Origin: Desulfurobacteriaceae bacterium
GTDB taxonomy: Bacteria; Aquificota; Aquificia; Desulfurobacteriales; Desulfurobacteriaceae
Direction of reading: 5' to 3'
DNA: 64,000 nucleotides
Assembly (NCBI GenBank): GCA_027068415.1
Contig: JAMOTD010000009.1
Coordinates: forward strand, 124,001 to 188,000
Made by a program: the position numbers and the translations under genes. Under the pieces are notes generated by a model, which saw nothing but the letters and a program-made list of their open reading frames with translations, ran no database searches and was not told the origin of the DNA. This document shows, in pieces, positions 42,094 through 50,960 of the stretch. Position 1 is the first letter of the stretch. Every line of letters begins with the position of its first letter.

Positions 42094-43671
42094 TTATCCC
42101 TTCTTGGTCTTTGCAAGTCGGACTTCTCCGGTCTCTTTGTCGTACTCAATTCTCGGGAAGAGAATTCCGCCCTTCTCAACCTCTTTACCGGGCTGCATTC
42201 CGCCCCACTCTTCAAACTCAGAGAGCCTGAGCTCCTTGGCCTTTTTTTTAAGTTTTAAGAGCTCTGCCATTTTCTGGGCAGAGGAGGGCACGTAGGGGTA
42301 GAGGAAGGCGGTAATGAACCGGAGAGACTCAACCATGTTGTAGAGGACAGTATCAAGCTCGTCGCTTTTGCCCTCTTTGTTTAAGCTCCAGGGAGCTCTC
42401 CTGTCTATGTAGTAGTTGACAAAGCCCACAAACTGCCAGATTTCTTCCAAGGCCTTTGTTAGCTCGGCCTTAGGAATCATCTCGGTAATTGCTTTTAAGG
42501 TTGCGGCGGCCTTCTTCTTAATTTTCTCGTCAAGCTCGTTAAAGTCGCCCTTGGGCTCAGGAATAACGCTCTTTCTGTACTTTTTGAGCATTGAAAGGGT
42601 TCTGTTAAAGAGGTTTCCTAAGTCGTTTGCAAGCTCACCGTTAATTCTGGCAACCAACTTCTCGTAGGAAAAGTCCCCGTCAAGGCCGAAGGAGACTTCT
42701 CTGAAGAGGAAGAACCTGACCTGGTCAACGCCGAACTTCTCAACGAGCTCAAATGGGTCAATAACGTTCCCCTTGCTCTTGCTCATCTTCTCGCCCTCAA
42801 CAGTCCACCAGCCGTGGGCGAAGACCCTCTTGGGAACGGGAAGGCCGGCAGACATGAGGAAGGCAGGCCAGTAGACTGCGTGGAAGCGTAGAATGTCCTT
42901 ACCTACAAGGTGTAAGTCGGCAGGCCAGTAACGGCTGAGCCTTTCGGCGTCGTCAGGGTAGCCTACGGCGGTAAGGTAGTTTGTTAAGGCGTCAAACCAG
43001 ACGTAGATAACGTGCTTCGGGTTAATCGGAACGGGAATTCCCCAGGTAAAGCTCGTCCTTGAGATTGAGAGGTCTTTTAAGCCCTGCTTGACAAAGTTTA
43101 TTACCTCGTTTCTCCTGAACTCAGGGGCGATAAAGTCGGGGTTCTTCTCGTAGAGTTCAAGGAGTTTATCCTGATACTTGCTGAGCCTGAAGAAGTAGCT
43201 CTCCTCCTTAACCCTTACTACTTCCCTCTTACACATGGGGCACAGGCGCCCGTCTATTAAGTCCTTTTCGGTGTAGTAAGTCTCACAGGGAATACAGTAC
43301 CACCCCTCGTACTCCCCAAGGTAGATGTCCCCGTTCTCGTAGCACTTCATAAAGATGTGCTGGACGGCCTTAACGTGCTCGGGGTCGGTAGTCCTGATGA
43401 AGTGGTCGTAGGAGATGTTTAGTTTTTTCCAGAGCTCCTTAAAGACGGGAACGAGTGAGTCAACGAACTCCTTGGGGCTCATTCCCCTCTTTTCGGCCGC
43501 CTGCTGAATCTTCTGGCCGTGCTCGTCGGTTCCGGTTAAGAAGAAGACGTCCCTTCCGAGGAAGCGGTTAAAACGGGCTATAACGTCGGCTGCTGTAGTT
43601 GTGTAGGCGTGGCCCAAGTGGGGCTTATCGTTAACGTAGTAAATTGGCGTTGTAACATAGAACTTCTCCAT
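42094..43671 (-). CDS. metG: Methionyl-tRNA synthetase
   Basis: A 525-residue class I synthetase. HLGH is at residues 18-21 and KMSKSKGN near residue 297. A zinc knuckle has two Cys pairs (CIPC and CPMC, 22 residues apart). An anticodon-binding helical domain follows. The C-terminal dimerisation/tRNA-binding Trbp111 domain is absent, as in several thermophiles that encode it separately. It charges initiator and elongator tRNA-Met. The coaBC and metG stop codons are 2 bp apart. Confidence 0.97.
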   Translation of the reverse strand: MEKFYVTTPIYYVNDKPHLGHAYTTTAADVIARFNRFLGRDVFFLTGTDEHGQKIQQAAEKRGMSPKEFVDSLVPVFKELWKKLNISYDHFIRTTDPEHVKAVQHIFMKCYENGDIYLGEYEGWYCIPCETYYTEKDLIDGRLCPMCKREVVRVKEESYFFRLSKYQDKLLELYEKNPDFIAPEFRRNEVINFVKQGLKDLSISRTSFTWGIPVPINPKHVIYVWFDALTNYLTAVGYPDDAERLSRYWPADLHLVGKDILRFHAVYWPAFLMSAGLPVPKRVFAHGWWTVEGEKMSKSKGNVIDPFELVEKFGVDQVRFFLFREVSFGLDGDFSYEKLVARINGELANDLGNLFNRTLSMLKKYRKSVIPEPKGDFNELDEKIKKKAAATLKAITEMIPKAELTKALEEIWQFVGFVNYYIDRRAPWSLNKEGKSDELDTVLYNMVESLRFITAFLYPYVPSSAQKMAELLKLKKKAKELRLSEFEEWGGMQPGKEVEKGGILFPRIEYDKETGEVRLAKTKKG

Positions 43672-43680
43672 CTTCCCTCC

Positions 43681-44499
43681 TTAAACGGGAACGTTAAACT
43701 CCCTTAAGACCTCGTTGAGGGAGGTCTTCTTGTCGGTTGACTCCTTCCTCTTTCCGATAATGAGGGCGCAGGGGATGTGGTACTCACCTGCGGGGAACTT
43801 CTTGACCCTCGTTCCGGGAATTACGACGCTCCTTGCCGGAACCCTTCCCCTGTACTCAACGGGCTCGTCGCCGGTAACGTCAATGATTTTGGTTGAGGCG
43901 GTAATTACGACTCCCGCACCTAAAACGGCCTCCTCCTCAATAACTGCCCCTTCAACTATTATGCACCTTGAGCCGATAAAGCAGTTATCCTCAATAATTA
44001 CGGGAGTAGCGTTGGGGGGTTCAAGGACTCCTCCGATTCCGACTCCTCCGGAAAGGTGAACGTTCTTCCCGATTTGGGCGCAGGAGCCTACGGTTGCCCA
44101 GGTGTCAACCATAGTTCCGGAGCCAACGTAGGCACCGATGTTAACGTAGGAGGGCATGAGAATTGCACCGGGCTCAATGTAGGAGCCGTAGCGGGCGGTA
44201 GCAGGGGGAACTACTCTTACTCCCAACTTCTCCCAGCCCTTTTTAAGGGGGATTTTGTCGTAGTACTCAAAGGGGCCGACCTCCATTACCTTCATCTCAG
44301 AAATGGGGAAGAAGAGGAGAATTGCCTTCTTTACCCAGTCGTTTACCTTCCAGTTCCCGACGCTGATTCTCTCGGCAACCCTGAGCTTACCTTTGTCTAT
44401 AAGGTCAACCGTCTCCCTCACTGCCTCTTTGTACTTTTCGTCCTTAAGGAGCTCCCTGTTCTCCCAGGCTTCCTCAATCATTCGCTTTAACTCTTCCAT
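43681..44499 (-). CDS. dapD: Tetrahydrodipicolinate N-succinyltransferase
   Basis: A 272-residue left-handed beta-helix acyltransferase; ATG 44499 is chosen because GGGAGGT lies just before it, although an in-frame TTG at 44514 exists. Hexapeptide repeats run through GAILMPSYVNIGAYVG, GTMVDTWATVGSCAQIG and GVGIGGVLEPPNATPVIIED. The set matches DapD of lysine/diaminopimelate synthesis (succinylase branch). N-acetyl variants exist, but the repeat order favours DapD. It lies 11 bp after xth. Confidence 0.9.
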   Translation of the reverse strand: MEELKRMIEEAWENRELLKDEKYKEAVRETVDLIDKGKLRVAERISVGNWKVNDWVKKAILLFFPISEMKVMEVGPFEYYDKIPLKKGWEKLGVRVVPPATARYGSYIEPGAILMPSYVNIGAYVGSGTMVDTWATVGSCAQIGKNVHLSGGVGIGGVLEPPNATPVIIEDNCFIGSRCIIVEGAVIEEEAVLGAGVVITASTKIIDVTGDEPVEYRGRVPARSVVIPGTRVKKFPAGEYHIPCALIIGKRKESTDKKTSLNEVLREFNVPV

Positions 44500-44510
44500 T
44501 TCTACCTCCC

Positions 44511-45290
44511 TCAAATTCTAAATGTTGCATAGACAGGAGCGTGATCTGAAGGTAGGATTTTACCCTTCTTTCTCCTCACTTCAACGTCAACTTCACACTC
44601 AAGGGCCTTATCAAGGAGGGGTTTCGTAACGAAGATGTAGTCTATCCTCAAGCCCTGATTTCTGCTGAAGGCTCCCGTTTCAATGTCCCACCAGGTATAG
44701 CGGCACTCGTCGGGGTGGAGCTCCCTGAAGAGGTCGTAGAGGCCGAAAGTTAGGAACTCCGAGAGGGCCTCCCTCTCATCCTCCATAAAGCCTATTCTAC
44801 CCTTCCAGATTTCGGGGTCGTAAACGTCAAGCTCGGTAAGGGCAACGTTAAAGTCTCCCATAACGATTAAGGGCTCGTCGGGAGAGAAGTTCTCCTCAAG
44901 GAAAAGTTTAAGCTTGGTCAGGAAGTAAATCTTGTAGGCGTGCCTCTCTGTTCCCTTCTCCCCGCCTCGGGGAACGTAAACGTTAACTACGGAAAAGCCG
45001 GAGAACTTAGCGGTTATCAGCCTCTTCTCGTCGTCTTCGCCGTCGGGCCACCCTTTTAAAACCTCAAGGGGCTCGGCCTTTGAGCAGATTGAAACACCGT
45101 TGTAGGCCTTCTGGGAGTGAACAGAACAGGTATAGCCGGCCTCCTTAAAGGGGGAGTGGGGGTAGAGGGAGGGCTCCACTTTCACTTCCTGAAAGCCGGC
45201 ACAGTCAATTCCCATCCCCTTAAGCCAGCCTATAACCAGCTCTCTCCTTACCCTGATTGAGTTGACGTTCCAGGTGGCAACCCTCAGCAT
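44511..45290 (-). CDS. xth: Exodeoxyribonuclease III (AP endonuclease)
   Basis: A 259-residue endonuclease/exonuclease/phosphatase-fold protein. Motifs are ATWNVNSIRVR (5-15), a metal-binding Glu in GFQEVKVE, the MGDFNVALTELDVYDP segment, and the C-terminal LPSDHAPVYATF with the catalytic Asp-His pair. It cuts DNA at abasic sites and trims 3' blocks in base excision repair. It lies 3 bp after the ExbB-like gene. Confidence 0.95.
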   Translation of the reverse strand: MLRVATWNVNSIRVRRELVIGWLKGMGIDCAGFQEVKVEPSLYPHSPFKEAGYTCSVHSQKAYNGVSICSKAEPLEVLKGWPDGEDDEKRLITAKFSGFSVVNVYVPRGGEKGTERHAYKIYFLTKLKLFLEENFSPDEPLIVMGDFNVALTELDVYDPEIWKGRIGFMEDEREALSEFLTFGLYDLFRELHPDECRYTWWDIETGAFSRNQGLRIDYIFVTKPLLDKALECEVDVEVRRKKGKILPSDHAPVYATFRI

Positions 45291-45293
45291 TAC

Positions 45294-45917
45294 CTATCGC
45301 TTAAGGCCCTTAAAGTTATTGGCTATGAGAATTCCGGCGCTCTCAAGCTCCGTTGCGATTTTATCAAGCTTCTTCTGGAAGGCGTTGTACATGAGAATTG
45401 CGGGAATGGCCACGATAAGGCCGAAAATGGTAGTTAGAAGCGCCTGAGCAATTCCTGCCGAGAGCTCCTGAGGGTTCCCGATTGCGCCGCTGCCAACGGT
45501 TAAAACCCCGAAGATTTTCACCATTCCTATAACAGTTCCCAAAAGTCCCAAGAGGGGAGAGATTGCGGCAATGGTCGCAAGGAGGGTCAGCCCCCTCTCA
45601 AGCTCGTTTAACTTCCTCTTTGCGCTTACCTCAAAGGCACTAACAAAGTTCTCCCTCGTGGCAACCCCCATATTCTTTATTGCCTCATAGACAACGTCGG
45701 TAAGGAAGCTCTTCCTCTTCTTACACAGCTCCACCGCGTCGGGAATGTTCCCCTGACTGAGGAATTCAACGAGGAGCCCCAAATCCTCCTTTGGAATCAG
45801 CTTTCCCAACCTTAAAATCAGCAGTTTTTCTATTATTATCGCCACGGAGATTACGGAGAGCAGGAGGATTATGTAGCCGATAACTCCTGCCTTCTGGAGG
45901 ATTTCTAATCCTTCCAT
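45294..45917 (-). CDS. MotA/TolQ/ExbB-type proton channel protein
   Basis: A 207-residue protein with three membrane helices (about 12-32, 112-135 and 155-178). The second half has the family core TLLATIAAISPLLGLLGTVIGMVKIFG and GIAQALLTTIFGLIVAIPAIL (both shown in the protein as long hydrophobic runs). ExbB/TolQ with ExbD/TolR converts proton flow into envelope work. No ExbD/TolR partner is next to it in the window, which is unusual. It overlaps trmI by 13 bp. Confidence 0.88.
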   Translation of the reverse strand: MEGLEILQKAGVIGYIILLLSVISVAIIIEKLLILRLGKLIPKEDLGLLVEFLSQGNIPDAVELCKKRKSFLTDVVYEAIKNMGVATRENFVSAFEVSAKRKLNELERGLTLLATIAAISPLLGLLGTVIGMVKIFGVLTVGSGAIGNPQELSAGIAQALLTTIFGLIVAIPAILMYNAFQKKLDKIATELESAGILIANNFKGLKR

Positions 45918-46708
45918 TCTACTTTCACCCCTCCAGGTATTTTTCTTGCAAAAATCAGGTAGGCCGTGTGGGCAGGCATTCTGTCCTCAGGCCTAAACCT
46001 CTCGGGGACGGTCTTATACTTACGCAGGAGTATCTCACAAACTTCAACATCCATAAAGGGAAGAGTTTTTAGTTTCCTTAAAGTTTCTATAACTTGATTT
46101 GCCGTCGGAACGAGAATTCCGAGAAATCTTCCCGTTTTAAGGGCTTCGTAGGCCTTGTCAAGGTAGAGCCAGGGCTCCCTAACGTCAAGGAAGAGGGCGT
46201 CGGCGTCGGTCTCGTCAAAACCCTCGGCAATGTCCCTGTGCTTTACCTCAACCCTTCCCTCAAGCCCCAACTTCCTCAGGTTTGATAGGGCATTCCTTAT
46301 AAACTCCTCCCTCTTCTCGTAGCTTATAACCTTTCCACTCTTACCTACCGCTTGAGCAAAGACTGCCGTCAGAGCTCCGCTCCCTATTCCGCTCTCAACA
46401 ACCTTATCACCGGGCTTAACGTCAAGCCTGAGGAGTATGTAAGCCGCATCTTTTGGGTAAACTATCTGGGTAAGGCGGTTGAGCTTGTACATTATAAATT
46501 CGTAGAGGGAGCAGGGAAGGAGAAGGTACTCAAAACCCTTATGGGTTTTAACAGTTGAGCCGTAGGGCAGGCCTACAAGCTGCGAGAGCTCAATCTTCCC
46601 CTTTTCGGTGTTAAACTCTCCCTTGGTCAGTGAAAGGTTCAGAAAGTACTTCTTTCCCTTTTCCGGGTCAAACAAAATTACGGTGTCGCTCTCCTTTACT
46701 CTATCCAT
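45905..46708 (-). CDS. trmI: tRNA (adenine58-N1)-methyltransferase TrmI
   Basis: A 267-residue class I methyltransferase. A small N-terminal beta domain is followed by the SAM motif VVESGIGSGALTAVFAQAVG near residue 105 and the DVREPW motif near 175, which is typical of TrmI. It methylates A58 in the T loop, which raises tRNA stability and is important in thermophiles. It overlaps its neighbours by 13 bp (ExbB-like) and 8 bp (transglycosylase). Confidence 0.92.
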   Translation of the reverse strand: MDRVKESDTVILFDPEKGKKYFLNLSLTKGEFNTEKGKIELSQLVGLPYGSTVKTHKGFEYLLLPCSLYEFIMYKLNRLTQIVYPKDAAYILLRLDVKPGDKVVESGIGSGALTAVFAQAVGKSGKVISYEKREEFIRNALSNLRKLGLEGRVEVKHRDIAEGFDETDADALFLDVREPWLYLDKAYEALKTGRFLGILVPTANQVIETLRKLKTLPFMDVEVCEILLRKYKTVPERFRPEDRMPAHTAYLIFARKIPGGVKVEWKD

Positions 46709-47756
46709 TTGTATTGACTTCTCCTCTTTCTGCCTTGACTATTATTAAGGCCTCTCCCCTGTAAACGACGTTCCTCCTTAAGCCGTTTACCTTCTTTATA
46801 AAGGAGGGAGAGACGCCGAAAGTCTTCGCAATTCTGGTGATTTTCTCTGCCCTTCTCGGAGAGTAGAGGTAGATTTTGCTCTCCCTTGAGTAGCGAAGGA
46901 GGGTAAAGTTGCCGATAGCCCTCTGGGGAATGTAAACAAAGTAGCCTGCCGGAACTACTTTCCTCCTAAACTGCCTGTTAAAGAGGTAGAGCTTTTTAAA
47001 GGGAACCCTCAACTTCCTTGAAATCCTGTAAAGGCTCGTCCTTGAGGCAACTTTTATCTTTAAGAACCTCTCCTTTGAAGGCTTTTTAAGGAGCCCCTTC
47101 TCGTGGACGAGTGAGAGAACCGCGTAGAACTTCGGGACGTAGTTGAGGGTTTCGTCGGGTAGCTTCGTTAAGTCCCAGAACTCGTCAGCCCCGAGCCTTT
47201 TGAGCCTCTTCTCTATTCTTCCCGGGCCGGCGTTATAGGCGGCAATTGCCAGGTCCCACCTTTTGAAGCGGCCGTGGAGCTCCTTCAGGTACTTTGCGGC
47301 AGCTCTCGTTGACTTTTCAATGTCAAACCGCTCGTCAATGTACCTGTTCACCTTTAGGCCGAGCCTCCTTGCAGTTCCCGGCATAAGCTGCCACAGGCCT
47401 GCAGCGCCGGCCTTTGAAACGGCCCAGGGCTCACCGTTGCTCTCAACTATGGCAAGGAGAGCAAGGTCGGGAGGAAGCCCCTCCTCCCTCAAGATTTTCA
47501 CAACGAGGGGGTAGTAGAGCTTAAAGTTGTCAACCTGAGAAATCAGCTTCAGCCTGTTCCACCTGTTGCGGTAGTAGGCCCTCCAGAACTGAAAAGAGGG
47601 CTTATCCCAAGGAATATCAAGGAAAGAGGGGCATTCCCTCTTCCCCGAAAAACAGCTTAAAAGCCCCGCCGATTCGCTTATGACGGAGCTCCTTAAATCC
47701 TCCCCGTAAGAAGAAGTAAAGGAGAAAAGGAGAAAGAGGGGGAGGAGTTTACGCAT
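46701..47756 (-). CDS. Lytic transglycosylase with LysM-like domains (MltD type)
   Basis: A 351-residue secreted protein. A signal peptide (residues 1-18, [18 protein letters not shown]) precedes an SLT domain with catalytic Glu in [20 protein letters not shown], followed by [16 protein letters not shown] and [12 protein letters not shown]. Two LysM-like units end the protein (around 230-275 and 290-340). It cleaves peptidoglycan non-hydrolytically in the envelope. It overlaps trmI and yebC by 8 bp each. Confidence 0.9.
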   Translation of the reverse strand: MRKLLPLFLLFSFTSSYGEDLRSSVISESAGLLSCFSGKRECPSFLDIPWDKPSFQFWRAYYRNRWNRLKLISQVDNFKLYYPLVVKILREEGLPPDLALLAIVESNGEPWAVSKAGAAGLWQLMPGTARRLGLKVNRYIDERFDIEKSTRAAAKYLKELHGRFKRWDLAIAAYNAGPGRIEKRLKRLGADEFWDLTKLPDETLNYVPKFYAVLSLVHEKGLLKKPSKERFLKIKVASRTSLYRISRKLRVPFKKLYLFNRQFRRKVVPAGYFVYIPQRAIGNFTLLRYSRESKIYLYSPRRAEKITRIAKTFGVSPSFIKKVNGLRRNVVYRGEALIIVKAERGEVNTNG

Positions 47757-48492
47757 TATTCATAACCTCTTCGGGCATGTCAAAGTTAGAGTAAACCTCC
47801 TGAACGTCGTCAAGCTCTTCCAGGGCCATGAGGAGCTTAAGGACTTTCTGAGCGGTCTCTCCCTCAACCCTTGTGGTAGTGGTGGGAATAAGGTCAAGTT
47901 TTGCCTCTTCAACCTCAATTCCGGCGTCAATGAGGCCCTTCCTGACCGCCTCAAGCTCGGTAGGCTCGGTATAGACTACGAACTTACCGTCCTCGTTAAC
48001 AACGTCCTCGGCTCCGGCCTCAATGGCGGCCATCATTACTGTCTCCTCGTCAAACTTGTCTGCCGGAACCGTAATTACTCCCTTCCTTTCAAAGAGGTAA
48101 GAGACGCACCCGGAAGTTCCTAAGTTCCCCCCGTGTTTTGAAAAGACGTGCCTTACCTCCGAAGCAGTCCTGTTCCTGTTGTCGGTCAGACACTTAACGA
48201 TTATTGCAACTCCTCCTGGTCCGTAGCCCTCGTAGGTTACCTCCTCGTAAGTCTCTCCTTTGAGCTCCCCAGTTCCCCTCTTTATGGCCCTCTCAATGTT
48301 CTCCTTGGGCATGTTGAACTTACGGGCCTTCTCTATTGCGGCCCTGAGGCGGGGGTTCTTCTCCGGGTCTCCTCCCCCTTCCCTTGCTGCAACGGTGATT
48401 TCACGGGCGAGTTTGGTGTATATTTTTCCCCTTTTTGCGTCCTGAGCGGCTTTCCTGTGGCGTATGTTTGCCCATTTTGAGTGACCTGCCAT
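47749..48492 (-). CDS. yebC: YebC/PmpR family DNA-binding protein
   Basis: A 247-residue protein starting [18 protein letters not shown], the invariant YebC N-terminus, with [21 protein letters not shown] and [16 protein letters not shown]. YebC proteins act as transcription regulators or, in recent work, as ribosome-associated factors easing translation of proline runs. The length is normal. It lies in a minus-strand run, overlapping the transglycosylase gene by 8 bp. Confidence 0.95.
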   Translation of the reverse strand: MAGHSKWANIRHRKAAQDAKRGKIYTKLAREITVAAREGGGDPEKNPRLRAAIEKARKFNMPKENIERAIKRGTGELKGETYEEVTYEGYGPGGVAIIVKCLTDNRNRTASEVRHVFSKHGGNLGTSGCVSYLFERKGVITVPADKFDEETVMMAAIEAGAEDVVNEDGKFVVYTEPTELEAVRKGLIDAGIEVEEAKLDLIPTTTTRVEGETAQKVLKLLMALEELDDVQEVYSNFDMPEEVMNNA

Positions 48493-48526
48493 CTTCCAAC
48501 CTCCCTAAAGCTTTCAGCCAGAAAAT

Positions 48527-48934
48527 TTAGGGCTCAATCCCGGTAAATACCAGTTTGCCGTGCTTTACGCCCTTAAGGGTTAAGAGCTTATCTGCAAGCT
48601 CCTTTATCTCCTTAACTTTACCCTTAACGGCTATAACTTCAAGACAGTGGTTGTGGTCTATGTGGATGTGCATCGTAGAGATTATGTTGTCAAGGTAGCC
48701 GTGCTCAATGTCGGTGATTTTCTCCGAGAGCTCCTTTTGGTAGTGGTCGTAAACGAGGGTTATCGTCCCGAAGGCAAAGTTGTCTTCCTTCAGGCTCTCC
48801 TCTATTAGGGCGGCCCTTATGAGGTCCCTTATTGCCTCGGAGCGGTTTACGTATCCCCTCTTTTCAATCAGCTCCTCAAACCTTTTAAAGAGCTTCTCGT
48901 CTATTGAAACTGCAACTCTGACTAACCTTCCCAC
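48527..48934 (-). CDS. nikR: Nickel-responsive regulator NikR
   Basis: A 135-residue ribbon-helix-helix regulator. The N-terminal strand RVAVSIDEKLFKRFEELI and helices give the RHH dimer. The ACT-like domain carries the nickel ligands His78, His89, His91 and Cys97 (MHIHIDHNHCLEV), matching the E. coli His76/His87/His89/Cys95 set. It represses nickel uptake or use genes when Ni2+ is plentiful. Two nickel hydrogenases lie 4-15 kb away and are plausible targets or beneficiaries. It overlaps the TatD fusion by 13 bp. Confidence 0.95.
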   Translation of the reverse strand: MGRLVRVAVSIDEKLFKRFEELIEKRGYVNRSEAIRDLIRAALIEESLKEDNFAFGTITLVYDHYQKELSEKITDIEHGYLDNIISTMHIHIDHNHCLEVIAVKGKVKEIKELADKLLTLKGVKHGKLVFTGIEP

Positions 48935-50328
48935 TTTTTAAACCTCTTAAATGGTCTTATCCTGTAAGGGACTCCGAGCTCCCTTGCAAGCTCCTCAAAG
49001 GCTTTTCTGTTAAAGCCAGGGTAGTCAACGGCCGTAATTTGAACTTTGAAGCCCTTACTTTTAGCGTCCTTTATAAATTTTATTAGACTCTCCCAACTCC
49101 CCTTACCGAAGGAGGGGTTTACAACCCTGTAGTACTCCTCGGGAGTTCCCGCATTAACGCTTACGCTGAAGGAATCAACGAGGCCTTTGAGCTCCTCAAG
49201 AAGGTCCTCCCTGCCGGTTATGAGGTAGGCAAGGCCGCAGGTATCAACCCTTACGGGCGTGTCTTTGGAGAACTTCTTAATCCACTGAGCAACTTTCTTG
49301 AGCTCCTCAAACCTCTCAAAGGGCTCCCCGTAGCCGCAGAAGACGATTTCGTCGTAAACCTTGGGGTTCTTAATCCTGTACATGTACTCCTCAGCTATCG
49401 GCTCCCTCTTAAGGTTTAGGTTGTATCCGAGGACATAATCCTCGCTTCCCCTAAAGCAGAACTTACAGGAGCAGGGACACCTGGTAGTTAGGTTAATGTA
49501 GAGCCTGCCGGCAACCGGATAGACGAGCCTCTCCTTTTCCTCTTCGGGAGTTAAGGGAAGGTTAAAGAGGCGCTTGGCGTTTACGGTTGTTATCCGGTCT
49601 ACGTCTGTAAAGGAGAGGCCGAGGTAGTCGGCAATGGCCTTTGCCGTGTAGGCAACGTAGGTGGGTTTATTCCTCCTGCCCCTTACCGGCTGAGGGGCAA
49701 GGTAGGGGGAGTCGGTCTCAACGAGAAGCCTTGAGGAGGGAACGTACTTTAAGGTTTCCCTTAAGGCTTCGTTCTTCGGGTAGGTAACGGGGCCGGCGTA
49801 TGAGACGTAGAGCCCCTCGTCAAGGGCTGCCTCAAGGAGCTCCCTCTCACCGCTGAAGCAGTGAATTACTCCCCTTACTTCCCCCTTAAATTCACTCCTT
49901 ATAAACTCGGCCATCTCCCTGGCGGCGCTCCTCGTGTGGATTATCACGGGGAGGCCCAGCTCCTTGGCCGCCTCTACCTGCATCGCAAAAACTTCGTACT
50001 GCTTCTCCTTGGGGGAAAAGTTCCTGTAAAAGTCAAGCCCCATCTCCCCGAGGGCTACAACTCTCGCAGAGCTCTTTGCAACCTCAAGGAGCCTCTCGTA
50101 GTCCTTTTCAGAGTAGTTTCTCGCCTCGTGGGGGTGAATCCCGACAGAGGCGTAGATGTTCTTACCTGAAGAGGCAACTTCAATGGCCTTTTTGCTATCT
50201 TCAAGGTCGCAGCCGACGGTAATAACGGCGTCTAACTTCTCCTCACACTCCTTTATAACCTCTTCTCTGTCGGCGTCAAACTGGGGAAAGTGGAGGTGTG
50301 CGTGGGTGTCTATCAACTCTTCCTCCAC
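48922..50328 (-). CDS. TatD family hydrolase fused to a radical SAM domain
   Basis: A 468-residue two-domain protein. Residues 1-258 are a TatD metallohydrolase: DTHAHLHF, GIHPHEA, GEMGLDFYRN, IIHTRSA, GVIHCFSG and ETDSPYLAP. Residues 270-468 are a radical SAM domain with the cluster motif Cys284-x3-Cys288-x2-Cys291 and CGYGEPFERFEEL (the GGE-like SAM motif). Radical SAM genes beside tatD are known; here the two are one polypeptide with no frameshift. Substrates are unknown. It overlaps nikR by 13 bp and the SPOR gene by 16 bp. Confidence 0.92.
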   Translation of the reverse strand: MEEELIDTHAHLHFPQFDADREEVIKECEEKLDAVITVGCDLEDSKKAIEVASSGKNIYASVGIHPHEARNYSEKDYERLLEVAKSSARVVALGEMGLDFYRNFSPKEKQYEVFAMQVEAAKELGLPVIIHTRSAAREMAEFIRSEFKGEVRGVIHCFSGERELLEAALDEGLYVSYAGPVTYPKNEALRETLKYVPSSRLLVETDSPYLAPQPVRGRRNKPTYVAYTAKAIADYLGLSFTDVDRITTVNAKRLFNLPLTPEEEKERLVYPVAGRLYINLTTRCPCSCKFCFRGSEDYVLGYNLNLKREPIAEEYMYRIKNPKVYDEIVFCGYGEPFERFEELKKVAQWIKKFSKDTPVRVDTCGLAYLITGREDLLEELKGLVDSFSVSVNAGTPEEYYRVVNPSFGKGSWESLIKFIKDAKSKGFKVQITAVDYPGFNRKAFEELARELGVPYRIRPFKRFKKWEG

Positions 50329-50960
50329 CTGATTATTGCTTTGTAGCCCAAATTTAGGAGTTCCTTCCTTACGGCCTCGGCCTCCTGCCAGCTCTTAAAG
50401 TAGCCGACAACTACCCTCGCGTAGCCCTTGAAGAACTCTGTCTTTGCGTCAAAGCCTTTGGCTTTAAGCTCGTTTGCAAGCTTAACGGCATTTGCCTTGT
50501 TCTTAAAGACTCCGAGCTGGAGGAAGTAGAGCTTTCCGCTCTCGCTCTTCTTAGAGAGTTCCTCTTTAACCTCTTCTTCCTTAGGCTGAGGGACTTGCTC
50601 TTCCTTCTTTGCCGCCTTTACAAACTCTTTGAAAGGGTTTTCTTCCTTCTCCGGAGCCGAACTAACAGCGGGCGAGTTTACCTCCTGAGAGCTTGACTGA
50701 GAGTTTGAAGAAACCGGTTTAGTCTCCTGTGCTTGGGGCTGGCCGATTACCTTCTCTTCAATCTGCGGCTGGGGTCTTGAGACGGGAGCTATCCGGGCAA
50801 GAGTCTTTACAATCTGTTTTTTCTCCATCTCACACTTTGTCCTCTCCTCCTTAATTCCCGCCTGCTTACCCACAAAGTAGCCCACGGCGTAGGAAAAGGC
50901 AAAGATAACCACAACTGCCGCAGAGACTACGGCCATCAACCTCCTATCCCTCTCCATCAC
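50313..50960 (-). CDS. SPOR-domain cell-envelope protein
   Basis: A 215-residue protein. One membrane helix at about 9-30 anchors it, followed by a low-complexity linker rich in Pro, Gln, Ser and Glu (60-140). A C-terminal SPOR domain follows (about 142-213: YFLQLGVFKNKANAVKLANEL, then RVVVGYFKSWQEAEAV). SPOR domains bind denuded septal peptidoglycan, so a role in division is likely. The start is GTG 50960 or ATG 50957, overlapping the argS stop. Confidence 0.88.
   Translation of the reverse strand: MMERDRRLMAVVSAAVVVIFAFSYAVGYFVGKQAGIKEERTKCEMEKKQIVKTLARIAPVSRPQPQIEEKVIGQPQAQETKPVSSNSQSSSQEVNSPAVSSAPEKEENPFKEFVKAAKKEEQVPQPKEEEVKEELSKKSESGKLYFLQLGVFKNKANAVKLANELKAKGFDAKTEFFKGYARVVVGYFKSWQEAEAVRKELLNLGYKAIIRWRKS

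Noticed and set aside
44500-44514. TTG start of dapD at 44514
   Set aside because: The strong GGGAGGT site lies between it and ATG 44499, which is at correct spacing.
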